Of a stretch of DNA of 64,000 nt, positions 20,889 through 32,900 are shown piece after piece; positions within the stretch are counted from its first letter, which is position 1, and the number at the start of each line of letters is the position of its first letter. Below the pieces are notes generated by a model, which ran no database searches, was not told where the DNA came from, and saw nothing but the letters and a program-made list of their open reading frames with translations. Position numbers and translations under genes: made by a program. The stretch comes from Nannocystis bainbridge (lineage in GTDB: Bacteria > Myxococcota_A > Polyangia > Nannocystales > Nannocystaceae). Where the stretch lies: contig NZ_JAQNDL010000001.1 in assembly GCF_028368995.1 (NCBI RefSeq), positions 3,498,001 through 3,562,000 on the forward strand. The letters are read 5' to 3'.

Positions 20889-21102
20889 GGCGACCTTCAC
20901 CGGGACCGTGCGAAAGAACGACCTCGAGGGCGGCTTTCACGAGCTCGTCACCGAACAGGGCGATGTGTACCGCCTGAGCAAGTGCTCCGTGAAGGCGGGG
21001 GCGCGGGTCAAGGTGGAGGGCAACGTCGAATCCGGTGGTTTCGGGATCCACATGTCCGGACCGAGCATCGCGGTCAAGAGTATCGAGGTTCTCGCCAGCT
21101 AG
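20887..21102 (+). CDS. Small DUF5818-like protein
   Basis: A 71-residue soluble protein beginning MATFTGTVRKNDLEGG. The sequence GTVRKNDLEGGFHELV, DVYRLSKC and GARVKVEGNVESGGFGIHMSGP gives an all-beta OB-like pattern and resembles DUF5818 proteins common in myxobacteria. No function is known. The open frame runs further upstream but the ATG at 20887 starts the conserved part. It overlaps the thiD start on the opposite strand by two bases within CCATGG, so both genes may be fired from overlapping divergent promoters. A 15-bp hairpin lies downstream. Confidence 0.75.
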   Translation: MATFTGTVRKNDLEGGFHELVTEQGDVYRLSKCSVKAGARVKVEGNVESGGFGIHMSGPSIAVKSIEVLAS

Positions 21103-21265
21103 CGCCCGACCTGCCGGGTCGCGGTCCGCACCTCCGCGGGCCGCGTGGGCAGCCCCGCCCGGCCCCACCCTCGCGCCAGGGGCGTGAGGACATCCTGCCC
21201 GAGACAAGACCGTCGGCGCCGCCGAGGGTCGCGCAGGCCGTCACGGCGAGCGACGGACCAAAGGC

Positions 21266-21298
21266 GAAGGCCCTGTCACCGGTGGTGACAGGGCCTTC
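21266..21298. terminator. 15-bp perfect hairpin between a gene and a tRNA
   Basis: GAAGGCCCTGTCACC, loop GGT and the exact complement. It sits 10 bases after the 3' end of the minus-strand tRNA-Leu and 164 bases after the plus-strand DUF5818-like gene. It probably terminates one or both transcripts. Neither side has a strong T-run. Confidence 0.65.
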
Positions 21299-21307
21299 AG
21301 CGCTTGT

Positions 21308-21389
21308 GCGAGGAAAGGGACTCGAACCCCCACGTCCTAGGGACACACGGACCTGAACCGTGCGCGTCTACCAATTTCGCCATCCTCGC
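21308..21389 (-). tRNA. tRNA-Leu (anticodon CAG)
   Basis: The minus-strand 82-nt sequence is a class II tRNA. The acceptor is GCGAGGA/TCCTCGC, the D-arm has AAATTGGTAGACGC, the anticodon stem CACGG/CCGTG flanks loop TTCAGGT (anticodon CAG), then come a long variable arm and T-arm GGTTCGAGTCC. CCA is not encoded. It reads CUG, the dominant leucine codon of this genome. Confidence 0.95.
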
Positions 21390-21531
21390 GGCGGGCGTGG
21401 AACCTAGGCCGACTCGGCTTCGGCGTCAAGCAATTTTGCGATGGCCCGGAGGCGGTGCGAGGGGAGCATGGCGCACTCCACGCCAGGGACACCGGCCGGC
21501 TATCCGGCGCCCGTTTGCCGCCGGCAGGCCG

Positions 21532-24500
21532 TCAGGAGGACTTGTCGCCCGGCGGCTTGCCGGGATCGGCCGAACCGTTGGTGCCAGTCTTGCCGTCCTC
21601 GGCGGTCTGCTCCGGCCGGACTTTCAGCAGCGCCTGCAGTTCCGGCTCGAGCTCGCCGTCGTTGGGCCAGGCCTCGTCCTCCAGCACCTCGATGACGATC
21701 CGCTGGTTCGAGAGGTCGCGCTCGTAGCCGGCGCGAGGGGCGCCCGGCCGCCGGTCGTCGTCGAGCTCGCCCCACTCGGTGTCGATCGAGAACACCTCTT
21801 CGTCCTCGTCGGGCACGACCACCACGCGCGTGACCGACGCGTCTTCGTCGTCGTCGAGGTCGTCGTCGGACGGCAGGCGGAACACCGGGCTCGAGACCTC
21901 GGCGCCGCCGAGCGAGCCCATGTCGAAATCGCCGGAGTCGCCCGCCGAGCCGCCGGCCAGCCGCGCCGCCAAACTGACCGGCTCCGACTCGTCGTCGAGG
22001 TCGATGCCCGCCAGCGGGTCCGGGTCGCCGGGGTAGCGACGGATCATCGGCGCGACGATCGAATCCTCCGGGTCGGGCTCCGCCTCGTCGACGTTCACGT
22101 CGAAGCTGCCGCTGGTGTCGGGCCCCTCGAGGATGGTCGCCGGCGCCAGCGACACGCGAGCCAGGCGGGCCCGCTCGCTGTCGAGGAGGCGCTCCAGCTC
22201 GGCGATCTTGGCCTGCGCCTCGACCAGCAGGTTGCGCGTGACGTCGAGCTCGTCGGCGAGATCTTCGTACTGCTCCTTCTGCTTCTCGAGCTGGGCGAGA
22301 CCGGCAGCCAACCGCGCGGCCGAGCGGTCGGTCGCGTCGTTCATCTCCCAGATCTTCTGCTCCGCGGTGTCGAGCTGGAACAGCATGTATTCCATCTCTT
22401 CCGAGCGGATGCCGGCCTCGAGGCGAGAGCGACGCAGGCGGGCGCGCTCGTGCTCGACGATCCGCTGATGCTCGGCCTCGCTGCGGGCCAGCGCCTCGGC
22501 GTGCTCGGCGGCCTGATCGGCCAGCTCGCCGCGCAGATCGAGGATCTCGGCCCGCGCCGCGTCCGACAGCGGCCCCGAGCCTTGACCGATCCGGCTCGCG
22601 CCGAGCGACACGATCTGCTGCAGCTGATCGATCGCTTGGTGCTTGGCCTCGAGCTCGCGGCGCAGGCGGAACAGCTCGACCTCGGCGCCCTGCTTGGCCC
22701 CCGCGAGCCCCTCCATGTCCTGTCGCTGCCGGCGCAGGCGGCCGCGCAGGTGCTCCTGCTCGGCCACGCCTTCCTCGAGCCGGCGCTGCAGCTCGGCCGC
22801 CTCGTCCTCGCGCTCGATCGTCTTGCGCTGCTGGTCGCGCAGGCGCTCCTGCAGGCTGGGCACCGTCTCTTCGAGGCGCTGGATGTGCACCTGCAACACC
22901 GCCAGCTCGCCGCGCAGCTGGGCCGCGAGGGTCGCGTGGTCCTCGACCGAGCGCCGCAGCTCGCGGACCGTGCGGGTCGAGTCGGCCAGCTCGCGGTCGC
23001 GGCGGCGGACGATGTCGGCGGCGGCGCGCTCGCGGGCCCGCAGCTGATCGCGCTGCGCGGTGACCTTCTCGAGCTCTTGCTGACGCGCCGCGTTGTCGAC
23101 CGGCGCCGCCGCCCCGCCGTGCGCCCCGGACTCCGCGCGCGAGCGCAGCCGCTGCTCCTGCGTGTTGTAGAGCCCTTGCAGCTCGGCGTGATCGAGCTCG
23201 AGCTTGCGCAGCTCGTGACCGAGGCGCTCGAGCTCCTGCACCCGGTCCTGCTCGATCGCCCGGCTGCGCTCGACCTGCTCGCGCAGGCGATCGACATCCG
23301 TCACCAGGCGCACGTTCTCGAGGTGCTCGCGCCGGATCTCCTCTTCTTGTTGCAGCACTCGCGTCTCGAGCTCTTGCAGCTCCCCGGTGCGGCGCGCCAG
23401 CTCCTCGCGCAGGCGGTTGCGATCGATCGCCGCGTCGGCGGTGGCGCGGCCGCTCTCGGGCGCGGCCAGCGGGGCGACCTCGTCGACCAGCTCGTGGGTA
23501 GCGACCGCGTTGTCGGCGTCGGGCCGGCGCAGCAGCGCGGCCAGCGAGTGCATGCGGCTGTCCTCTTGGACATGTTGCAGCGACTCGAGGCGGTTCCGCG
23601 CGGCGTGCAGCTCGGCGTCGGTGCGGGCCTTCTCCTCGCGCACGCGATCGAGATCGCTGGCCAGCTTGACCGCGTGCGCCAGCAAGCCCTCGCGCTCGGA
23701 CGAGAAGTTGTTGACGATCTCCCGCAGGCGATCGAGCTCGACGAGCGTCTCCGGGTCGGCGAGGCCCGGCGTGGGTTCGGGGGCCGCGACGACCGGCTCG
23801 GGCTCCGGCTCGTCCTGCGACTCGGGCTCGGGCTCCGGCTCGGGCAGCGGCGCGGGGGCCGAGATCTCGTGCAGCCGCGGCTGCGGGGTGCCGAGCAGGG
23901 CCGAGGCCGACTCGGCGGCGAACAGCGCCACGAGGTCGAAATCAGTGCTCTCGGTCGGCTCGGGCGGCGAGTACTGCCGCGGCCCGGGCGGAGGCTCCGG
24001 CGGCAGCGGCATCGCCGAGATGACCGTCACCTCCCCCATGTCGATCACCGGCGTGAGCGGATCGACCGGGCCGGTCGGCACGATGATGCACTCGCGCAGC
24101 TGGGCGTCGAGCTCCGCCTGCGACGCGATGAGGAGGTAGCGCTGGATCGGCAGCGGCTCGTCGAGCAGGCCCTCGCGCAGCACCGGCACCAGCGCGTCGC
24201 CGGGCGCGGTCGGCAGCAGCGGCGCGATGCTCACGCCTTGCCACTCGAGCTGGGCGAAGGCGCCGACGTGAGCGAAGACGCCGCGGAGATCGTCCTCGAC
24301 CTCCCAGAGGTGATCCGGGTCGGGCTCGACGGCGAGAGCCAAAATGCCACCGTCCCGTAACACTCGCTTCGACTCGAGGATCAGCGCGTGCCGGGCGGAG
24401 GGATCGTGCGTCACGCCGCCCTCGATGCACGTCACGGCGTCGAGGCTGCGATCACGCAGCGGCAGTCGTGACAGCTCCAGCGGGCCCGACCACACTTCGA

Positions 24501-24660
24501 GACCGGGCTCGGCAGGACAGTCGCCGCCGAGCACGAGCACGCGGGCCACACCGGCCGCCGCGAGCCGTCGCGGTCCTTCCGGCCCCCCGGGGAGCACGAC
24601 GGCCACGCGCTTTTGGAGCAGCCAACGCTCCAAAGCTACATATGCGGGCAGGTGGTACAC
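21532..24660 (-). CDS. Methyltransferase-like domain fused to a long coiled coil
   Basis: A 1042-residue cytoplasmic protein starting at GTG. Residues 1 to about 170 look like a class I SAM-methyltransferase fold: VLVLGGD at strand 1, LPLRDRSLDAVTCIEG at motif post-I, and SKRVLRDGGILALAV at the motif III region. The glycine loop is poor, so this may be a pseudo-enzyme. A Pro/Glu-rich hinge (about 220-320) leads to roughly 450 residues of heptad coiled coil (about 330-800), then an acidic disordered tail with DDDLDDDEDA. A signalling-type globular head on a long coiled coil recalls AglZ and FrzS, the polarity and motility proteins of M. xanthus. The analogy is architectural only. It is divergent from the FHA-cyclase gene. 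Confidence 0.72.
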   Translation of the reverse strand: MYHLPAYVALERWLLQKRVAVVLPGGPEGPRRLAAAGVARVLVLGGDCPAEPGLEVWSGPLELSRLPLRDRSLDAVTCIEGGVTHDPSARHALILESKRVLRDGGILALAVEPDPDHLWEVEDDLRGVFAHVGAFAQLEWQGVSIAPLLPTAPGDALVPVLREGLLDEPLPIQRYLLIASQAELDAQLRECIIVPTGPVDPLTPVIDMGEVTVISAMPLPPEPPPGPRQYSPPEPTESTDFDLVALFAAESASALLGTPQPRLHEISAPAPLPEPEPEPESQDEPEPEPVVAAPEPTPGLADPETLVELDRLREIVNNFSSEREGLLAHAVKLASDLDRVREEKARTDAELHAARNRLESLQHVQEDSRMHSLAALLRRPDADNAVATHELVDEVAPLAAPESGRATADAAIDRNRLREELARRTGELQELETRVLQQEEEIRREHLENVRLVTDVDRLREQVERSRAIEQDRVQELERLGHELRKLELDHAELQGLYNTQEQRLRSRAESGAHGGAAAPVDNAARQQELEKVTAQRDQLRARERAAADIVRRRDRELADSTRTVRELRRSVEDHATLAAQLRGELAVLQVHIQRLEETVPSLQERLRDQQRKTIEREDEAAELQRRLEEGVAEQEHLRGRLRRQRQDMEGLAGAKQGAEVELFRLRRELEAKHQAIDQLQQIVSLGASRIGQGSGPLSDAARAEILDLRGELADQAAEHAEALARSEAEHQRIVEHERARLRRSRLEAGIRSEEMEYMLFQLDTAEQKIWEMNDATDRSAARLAAGLAQLEKQKEQYEDLADELDVTRNLLVEAQAKIAELERLLDSERARLARVSLAPATILEGPDTSGSFDVNVDEAEPDPEDSIVAPMIRRYPGDPDPLAGIDLDDESEPVSLAARLAGGSAGDSGDFDMGSLGGAEVSSPVFRLPSDDDLDDDEDASVTRVVVVPDEDEEVFSIDTEWGELDDDRRPGAPRAGYERDLSNQRIVIEVLEDEAWPNDGELEPELQALLKVRPEQTAEDGKTGTNGSADPGKPPGDKSS

Positions 24661-24953
24661 GAGTAGGGGACTTTGGCCCCGGCATCATACTGCAAGGGCC
24701 GTCGCTTTCCCCCCAGAGACAGCGGTGGCGCAAACGCGCGCGGCGGTCCGCACGCGGGCCGGAGAGGCCGGGTCCGCGGCCGAACTCGCGGGCCAGCCCC
24801 GGCCCCGACGGCAGACCGGCGCGGGCGGGGGGGCCGGGCCGACGCGGCCCGAGACGGACCCGGGGGCGCGTCGCGGTCGATCGTCCGGCTCGCGATGGAA
24901 CGACGAGGGCGGTTGATCCGCGGATTTACCTGCCCTACGATGCGGAATCGTCG

Positions 24954-26552
<1,599 letters not shown>

Positions 26553-26810
26553 GGCCGCGCGAGGAGGCGAGGCCGCGCGAGCGGAGGCGAGGCCACGCGA
26601 GCGGTGTTGCTGTCGCGCGTGCGGTGTTGCTGTCGCGCGTGCGGTGTTGCTGTCGCGCGCGCGGCGTTGCAGTCGCGCGAGCGGTGTTGCGACCGCGTGA
26701 GCAGAAGTACCGTCGCGCGAGCAGAGCTGAGTCCGCGCGAGCGAGCTGCGGTCGCGCAAGCGGAGTCGCGGCTGCGCCAGCGGAGCCGAGGCCGCGGCAG
26801 CGAAGCCGAG
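26553..26810. repeat. 20-bp imperfect tandem repeat array (about 13 units)
   Basis: The array begins at the stop codon of the cyclase gene. The best units are consecutive GCGGTGTTGCTGTCGCGCGT copies near 26600-26660, with diverged units (GCAGAGCTGAGTCCGCGCGA, GCGGAGCCGAGGCCGCGGCA) on either side. The period is close to 20 bases, so it is not a codon repeat. The frames through it are open but Arg/Ala-rich and lack starts. No gene is called in 26553-26995. Confidence 0.85.
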
Positions 26811-26934
26811 TGATGGGCTGCCCGCGCCCGGATGTCGGAGCCACGGGATCACGGGCTTTCCCTTGGTGACGGGAGGCGTCGCGCGATCGCCTTCGGTCTC
26901 ACCCGCCCTGCCCCGCCCGCCTGGCGACCAAACG

Positions 26935-26964
26935 CCGAGAGGGCGGCCTGGGCCGCCCTCTCGG
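26935..26964 (-). terminator. 14-bp perfect hairpin between convergent genes
   Basis: CCGAGAGGGCGGCC and its complement with a 2-base spacer lie about 30 bases after the stop of the minus-strand giant gene. On that strand only CGTTTGG follows, so termination may rely on the stem alone. Confidence 0.6.
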
Positions 26965-26986
26965 ACATGTCCTTACGGACAGCTCA
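26961..26986. repeat. Dispersed palindrome copy after the giant gene
   Basis: GGACATGTCC with the arm TTACGGACAGC lies ten bases beyond the stop codon of the minus-strand giant TPR gene and abuts the hairpin. Confidence 0.7.
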
Positions 26987-26995
26987 CTGTCGATT

Positions 26996-29900
26996 TCAGG
27001 CGACCGATACGCCGATGCCCTTGCGCGCCTTGAAGTAGTCCTCGCTGATGCTGTAGAGGACCAGCTCCTTGATCTTGTCCTTCGGCGTCATCGACGAGCC
27101 GAACGCGGCCTGCTCCTGGGAGATCAGGTGTGCGGCGGTGATGAGGTCGTCGCACAGCAGGAAGCCGATGCGATAGGCGGTGATCTCGGTGCCGAGGGCC
27201 CACTTCTTGACGTCGGTGGAACCGCCGGCCTCGACGAAGCGGCGCATGAGGCTGCGCATCTGGTCGCGGGCGTTGGCCGGCAGGCGCGAGAGGATCTCGC
27301 GGGCGATCTGGTCGAGCTCCTGACGGTTGCCGCCGGTCTCCATGTCGCACATGTGCATGCAAGCGAGGAACACCTGCTTGAGGTTCTGCGGCGAGCGGTC
27401 GAGCGCGACGTAGGCGTAGTGCGGCAGGTAGAGGTCGGCCATGTAGCGGCCGAGGGCGAAGGCGAGGTGCTTCTCGTTCTTGCCCTTCAGCAGGTTCTGG
27501 AACACGACCATCGTCGGGTGGACGCGACCGTCGCGCTGCGCGTTGAGCAGCGAGACGTCGCCGGGGTCTTCCGGCCGGAGGTAGAGGTCCGGCTGGCCGA
27601 CGTTGAGCAGCTGCATGACGTACTTGGCCATGCGGGACACCGGCGCGGGGTCGGTGTTGATGTCCGTGCGCTCGTTGGGCTTGAGGTACGCGGGCAGCGG
27701 GTTGGCGCGCCAGGCCGCGATCGCCGGGGCGATCGAGCCGAGGATGCCGGTGAGGTACAGGTCCTCGTCCGGGTGGAACACGTGGCGGCGGAGGATCTCC
27801 TCCGAGAGCCGCTGACGCGCCTGCCGGAACTCGTTCGACGCGTACTTGTCGTGGATCTGCTGCTCCTCGGGCGTGGCCTGCTTGAGGAACACCAGCGTCC
27901 GCGCCAGGCAGTACGCCTTATCGAACTGATTGCTCTTCCGGTAGATGTTGAAGAGCGCGTGGTAGCTCTCGTAGCGGAAGGGCTCCTGGGCGATGAGGAT
28001 CTGGTGCTCCTTGACCGCCTGGGTCGCGTACTCCTGCGGGTTGTCCTGCATGAGCGCCTCGTAGAGCTCGGCCAGCAGGTAGTGCCGCTCGGTGTTGCCC
28101 GGGTCGAGCTTGGCCGCGACCTCGAAGGCCGCGGTGGCCGCCTTGAAGTCCTTCAGGCGCGTCCGGTAGATCTCCGCGAGGTTCGACCACAGGGTGATCT
28201 TCAGGTCGCCCATGCTGTCGGCCGGGAGCCGCTTCAGCATCTTCCGGTACGACCGCTCGAGGGTCTTCCAGTCCTTCGACTTGGTGACCATCGCGTCGAT
28301 CGCCTGGAACGCCTTCAGGTACGCCGGGTCGTCGTCGAGCACCGAGTTGAAGCGGTCGATCGACTCGTCGTGGGCCTTGAGCTCGTCGCGGAGCAGCACC
28401 GCCGCGGTGTAGTTGTACTTCGAGCGCCGCTTGGGATCCTTCTCGATCTCGACGATGCGGTCGATGATCCGGATCGACTCCTCCCACTGCTTGTTGCGGG
28501 TGTAGATGTCCAGCAACGTGTGCAGCAGCGGGTAGTCCTTCGGCTGCAGGTCGAGGGCGTTCTGGTAGGCGGCTGCCGCCTTCTGCCAGTTGCCCAGCTT
28601 CTCGAGGTACAGCTTGCCGATCTCGTTGTAGATCGCCGCCTGCTGATCGCCGGTGGCGGCCACGTCGATCATGGCCCGCTTGGCCTGGATGACGCCCTCC
28701 CAGTCGCCCGCGCCCGTCTGCAGCTCGATGACCGCGTTCAGGGTGGCGAGGTCGTGCGGGTCCACCTCGAGCGCCTTCTCGAGGTAGTTGAGGGCCTTCC
28801 GCGGCTCGTTCTGCCGCTTCTTGATCATGCCGAGGCGGTAGTAGACGAGGACCGTCTCGGACGAGCTCTGGGTGTCGCGGTGCTGGACCAGGATCGTCTG
28901 GTACAGCTTGAACGCCTTCTCCCAGTCCTCCTTCTCGAACAGCAGGTCGGCCATGCCGACGAGCACCTCGCGGTTGGTCGCGTCGATGTCGTAGGCGCGC
29001 TTGAACTGCTTGAGCGACTTGTCGCTGTTGCCGAGCTTGCGAGCGACCTTGGCCGCGCGCAGGTAGAGGTCGCGCTGGTCCTGGTCGCCGAGCCCGAGCT
29101 GGTCGGCCTTGCGGGTCAGGACGTCGAAGATCGGGTCGGCGTCGGCGAAGCGACCCTCGTCGTAGTAGATCTGGCCGATCACGCGGCCGACCTTGACGTG
29201 CTCCGGATCGAGCTTGAGCACCTCGGCGAACAGCGCGACGGCCTTCTCCTTGTTCTCGAGCTCCTCGTAGTAGATGAAGCCGGCCTCGGCCGCGAGCGCG
29301 ATCTTCTCGAGCTTGGTGTTCGAGTAGCCGAACGCCGCCTCGAGGTTGCGAGCCGCCTTGAGCCAGTCGCGCCGGCCCTTGTACAGCTCTGCCAGGCTGA
29401 CGATCGCCGGCACGTAGCCCGGATCGATCTCGGTCGCCTGGGTCAGGCGCCGCTCGGCCTCGTCGAGCTGGCCCAGCTTCTCCTGGTAGACCTGGCCCAT
29501 GCGGGTCAGGTGCTGCACGCGGACCGGGGGGTCGCGCGACAGCTCGACCAGGCGCGCCAACGTCTTGAGCGCGGCCGGCCAGTCCTCGATCTGCTCCTGC
29601 AGGCGAGCGAGCGTGACCGCAGAGTCGAAGTGCTGCGGGTTCAGCTCGAGGATCTCGCTGTAGGTCTCGATCGCGCGGTCGATGTCCTGGATCTGCTTCT
29701 CGTAGACCTGACCCATCGCCACCAACAGGTCGGTCTTGGCGGCGGGCGCCGTCGTGACCACGATGTGGTTGCGGTAGGTCTCGACCAGCTCGGTCCACTT
29801 CTCGAGCCTGGTGTACAGGTCCTCGAGCTGGCGGTAGGTCGCGTCGCGGTACTTGTCGAGGAGGAGGATCTTCTCCAACGCCTCGGCCGCCCGCGCCGGG

Positions 29901-32900
29901 TCCTGCGCCAGGTTGACGTGCGCGGCCGCCATGCGGTCGTAGATGCCGATCTGCTCGTCACGCACCGTGGTGGTGTCGAGCTCGGCCTCGAGCACGCCGA
30001 GGTACTGCGGGACGTTGCCGCCCGCCAGGTACAGGCGCTCGAGCGCAGCCAGAGCCTCGCGGTCACCCGGCTCCGAGTCGACGATGGTCCGGTAGGTCTC
30101 GATCGCCGCCGTGGCGTCGCCGAGCTGACCCTCCTGCACGCCGCCGATGCGCTTGCGCAGGGCGATGACCTGCTCCGGCTCGTCGAGGGTGCCGACGCGC
30201 CGCTCGAGCACACCGACCAGGTCCTGCCACTGACCCTGGTTCTGATGGAGCCGGGCCAGCGCGTCGAGGGCGTTGATGTTCTCGCCGTCGATCTCGAGCA
30301 CCTTGCGGTAGCTCTCGATCGCCGCCGGGATGTCGCCGAGCCCGCCGTCCTGGACCTCCGCCAGCTGCGTCAGCGTGCGGATCTGGATGTTCGGGTCGGT
30401 CTCGAGCGGGACGATCCGCGCCAGCGTCTTGGCCAGCTCGACGTTGTTCATCGCCCGGCGGTAGAAGCCGGCCTGCTCGCGCAGCGCGTTGATGTTGTTG
30501 GCGTTGAGCTTGAGCGCCTCTTCGAGCGACTTGAGGCCGTAGTCGACGCGGTTGAGGTGCTCGCCGTACCAGCGACCGATCTTCACCCACAGCTCGGCCT
30601 GCTCGCCCTTGTCGGGGATCGAGCGGACGATGCCGTTGTACTCGTTGAGCAGCTCGCCCCACTTGTTGGCCTGGGTGGCGAGGCGCTCGAGCTCGCGCGA
30701 GGTGTCCTCGTTGGCGTAGTCGATGTTGAACGCGTACTTGAGGACCTCGAAGGCGTTGCCCGGGTCTTCCTGGTTCTCCTCGAAGACCTTCGCCATCTTC
30801 TGGTAGGTCGTGACCTTGAACTTGGCGTCTTCGAAGATCTCGACCTGACGCAGGTAGAGGTCGATGAGGTCGCCCCACGCCTCGGTCTCGCGGTAGATGA
30901 CCTCCAGCGCCTCGTGAGCCGGCATGTAGGCCTGGTCGAGGTCGAGGATCTCGAGGTAGGCGCCGGCCGCCTCGGTCTTGTTGCCGAGCTGCTGCTCCCA
31001 GATCGCGGCGATCTGCATGAGCACGTCGATCTTCTCGGGCGCCGACTCGACGACCTTGCGCTTCTTCTCGAGGACGCGGATGACCTCGTCCCAGCTGGCC
31101 TCGCTGCTGTGCAGGCGCTCGAGCGCCGCCAGAGCCTCGAGGCTGGTCGGCTCGAGCTCGAGGACGTGGCGCCAGGCAGCGATCGCCGCCTGGGTGTCCA
31201 TGAGGTACTCGGCCTGGATGCGGCCGACCTGGGCGTAGTAGGCGCGGAGCTGCTCCGTGCCGAGGGCGTCAGGGCCGAGCTCGATCAGGTTGGCGAGCAC
31301 GTCGTTGAGCTCGACCCAGGACTCGTTGCGCTGGTAGATCGCGTGGAGCGCGGTCAGCGTCTCGAGATCGCGGCCGTTGAGCTCGCGGGCGTTGAGCCAG
31401 GCGTCGAGGCTGTTGCGCTCCTTGCCGAGCCGGTCGCCGTAGACGAGGGCCAGCTGCTGGTAGATCGCAACCTTCTCGGTCGGGTCCTCGACCGCGAACA
31501 CCTGCCGCTCGAGCACCTCAGCGAGGTCCTCCCACCGCTGCGAACGCTCGTGCAGCACGGCCAGCTCGCCCAGCGCGAGCGGGTCCTCGCCGCGCAGCTC
31601 GAGCACCTTGCCCCACAGGTCGACAGCGTTCTCCTCACGGTCGAGCGCCTCGGCCGCGATCTTCGCCATGCGCTGGTAGCAGGCCGCGGTGTCCTCGTCG
31701 GTGTTGGCGATCGCCGCGGTCCGCTCGTACGTCTTGTACAGGTCCTCCCAGCGGGCGGCGCTGAGGTACAGGGCCTCGAGCCGCTCGAGGGCGCGGAGGT
31801 TGTTGCCGTCGATGTCGAGGGCGCGGTTGTAAGCGGCGATCGCCGCCTCGGGGTTGGCCAGCCACTGCTCGAAGGCGGCGGCAAGGCGCATCTCGAGGTC
31901 GACGAGGACCTCGCCGTCCATGGTCGCCTGGATCCGGCGCTGAAGGATCTCGGCGAGCTCCTCCCAACGGCCGGTCTGGGTGTACAGGCGGTCGAGCGCC
32001 TGCAGGCCGTCGCCGTGGTCGGGCACCAGCGCGAGCAGGCGGTTGTAGACCTCGATGGCCCGCGCGCGGTCGCCGAGCCGGGTCTCGAGGACCTGTCCCG
32101 AACGACTGAGCACGGCGACCCTCGCGTCCTGCGAGAGGTTCGGGTTCTCGAGGATCTGCTCGCCGACGTCGACGATGTAGCCCCACTCCTGCGTGGCCTC
32201 GGCGAGGCGCTCGATCTCCTCGGCGACGCGCTCGCTGAGCGGGTCGTCCATGTACGCCCGCAGCCACCAGTAGAACGCCTGGCCCGGGTCGCCCAGCTGC
32301 TGCTCGCAGATCTGCGCGGTGTTCTCGATGATCTGCAGCCGCTCCGCGGTGTCGGCGGTGGCGTTGAGCTTGACGTCCGCGAGCTTGATCAGCGCGTCCC
32401 AGTTGCGGGACGCCTGGTACAGCGGCTCGAGGATCGAGCCGATCTCGCTCTGGTGCTCGCCCTCGGCGAAGATGAGCTCGAGCGTCGCCTGCGTGGCCGA
32501 GCTGTCGGGGTCGATCTCGAGGATCGTCCGGTAGGCCTCGATGGCCTTCGGCAGGTCCTGGATGTTGTTCTGGTAGATCTGGCCCATGCGGTACTGCAGG
32601 GCGATGATCTCCTGCTCGTCCGCGGTGATGGCGATCTGCCGGCGCAGGTTCTCGACCAGCGGCTGCCAGCGCTCGAGCCCGGAGTAGATCCGATCGAGCT
32701 GGGCGATCGCGTCGCTGTTCTCACCGTCGATGTCGAGGATCGCCAGGTAGCGCTCGATCGCGTCGTCGATGCGGTTCAGCTTGGTCTCGAGCACGCCCGC
32801 GAGGCGGTGCAGCATGCCGACCTTGGTCGCCGGATCGGGGATCGCGGCGGCCTGCTCGGCCAGCAGGCTAGCGAGCTTCTCGTGGTCGCCCGTGACCTCG

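Noticed and set aside
21103..21307. A small gene between the DUF5818-like gene and tRNA-Leu
   Set aside because: Only short unbiased frames occur; the region is explained by the hairpin and leader sequence.
26553..26810. Possible CRISPR array or coding repeat
   Set aside because: Units of 20 bases are contiguous without spacers, diverge gradually, and the period is not a multiple of three.
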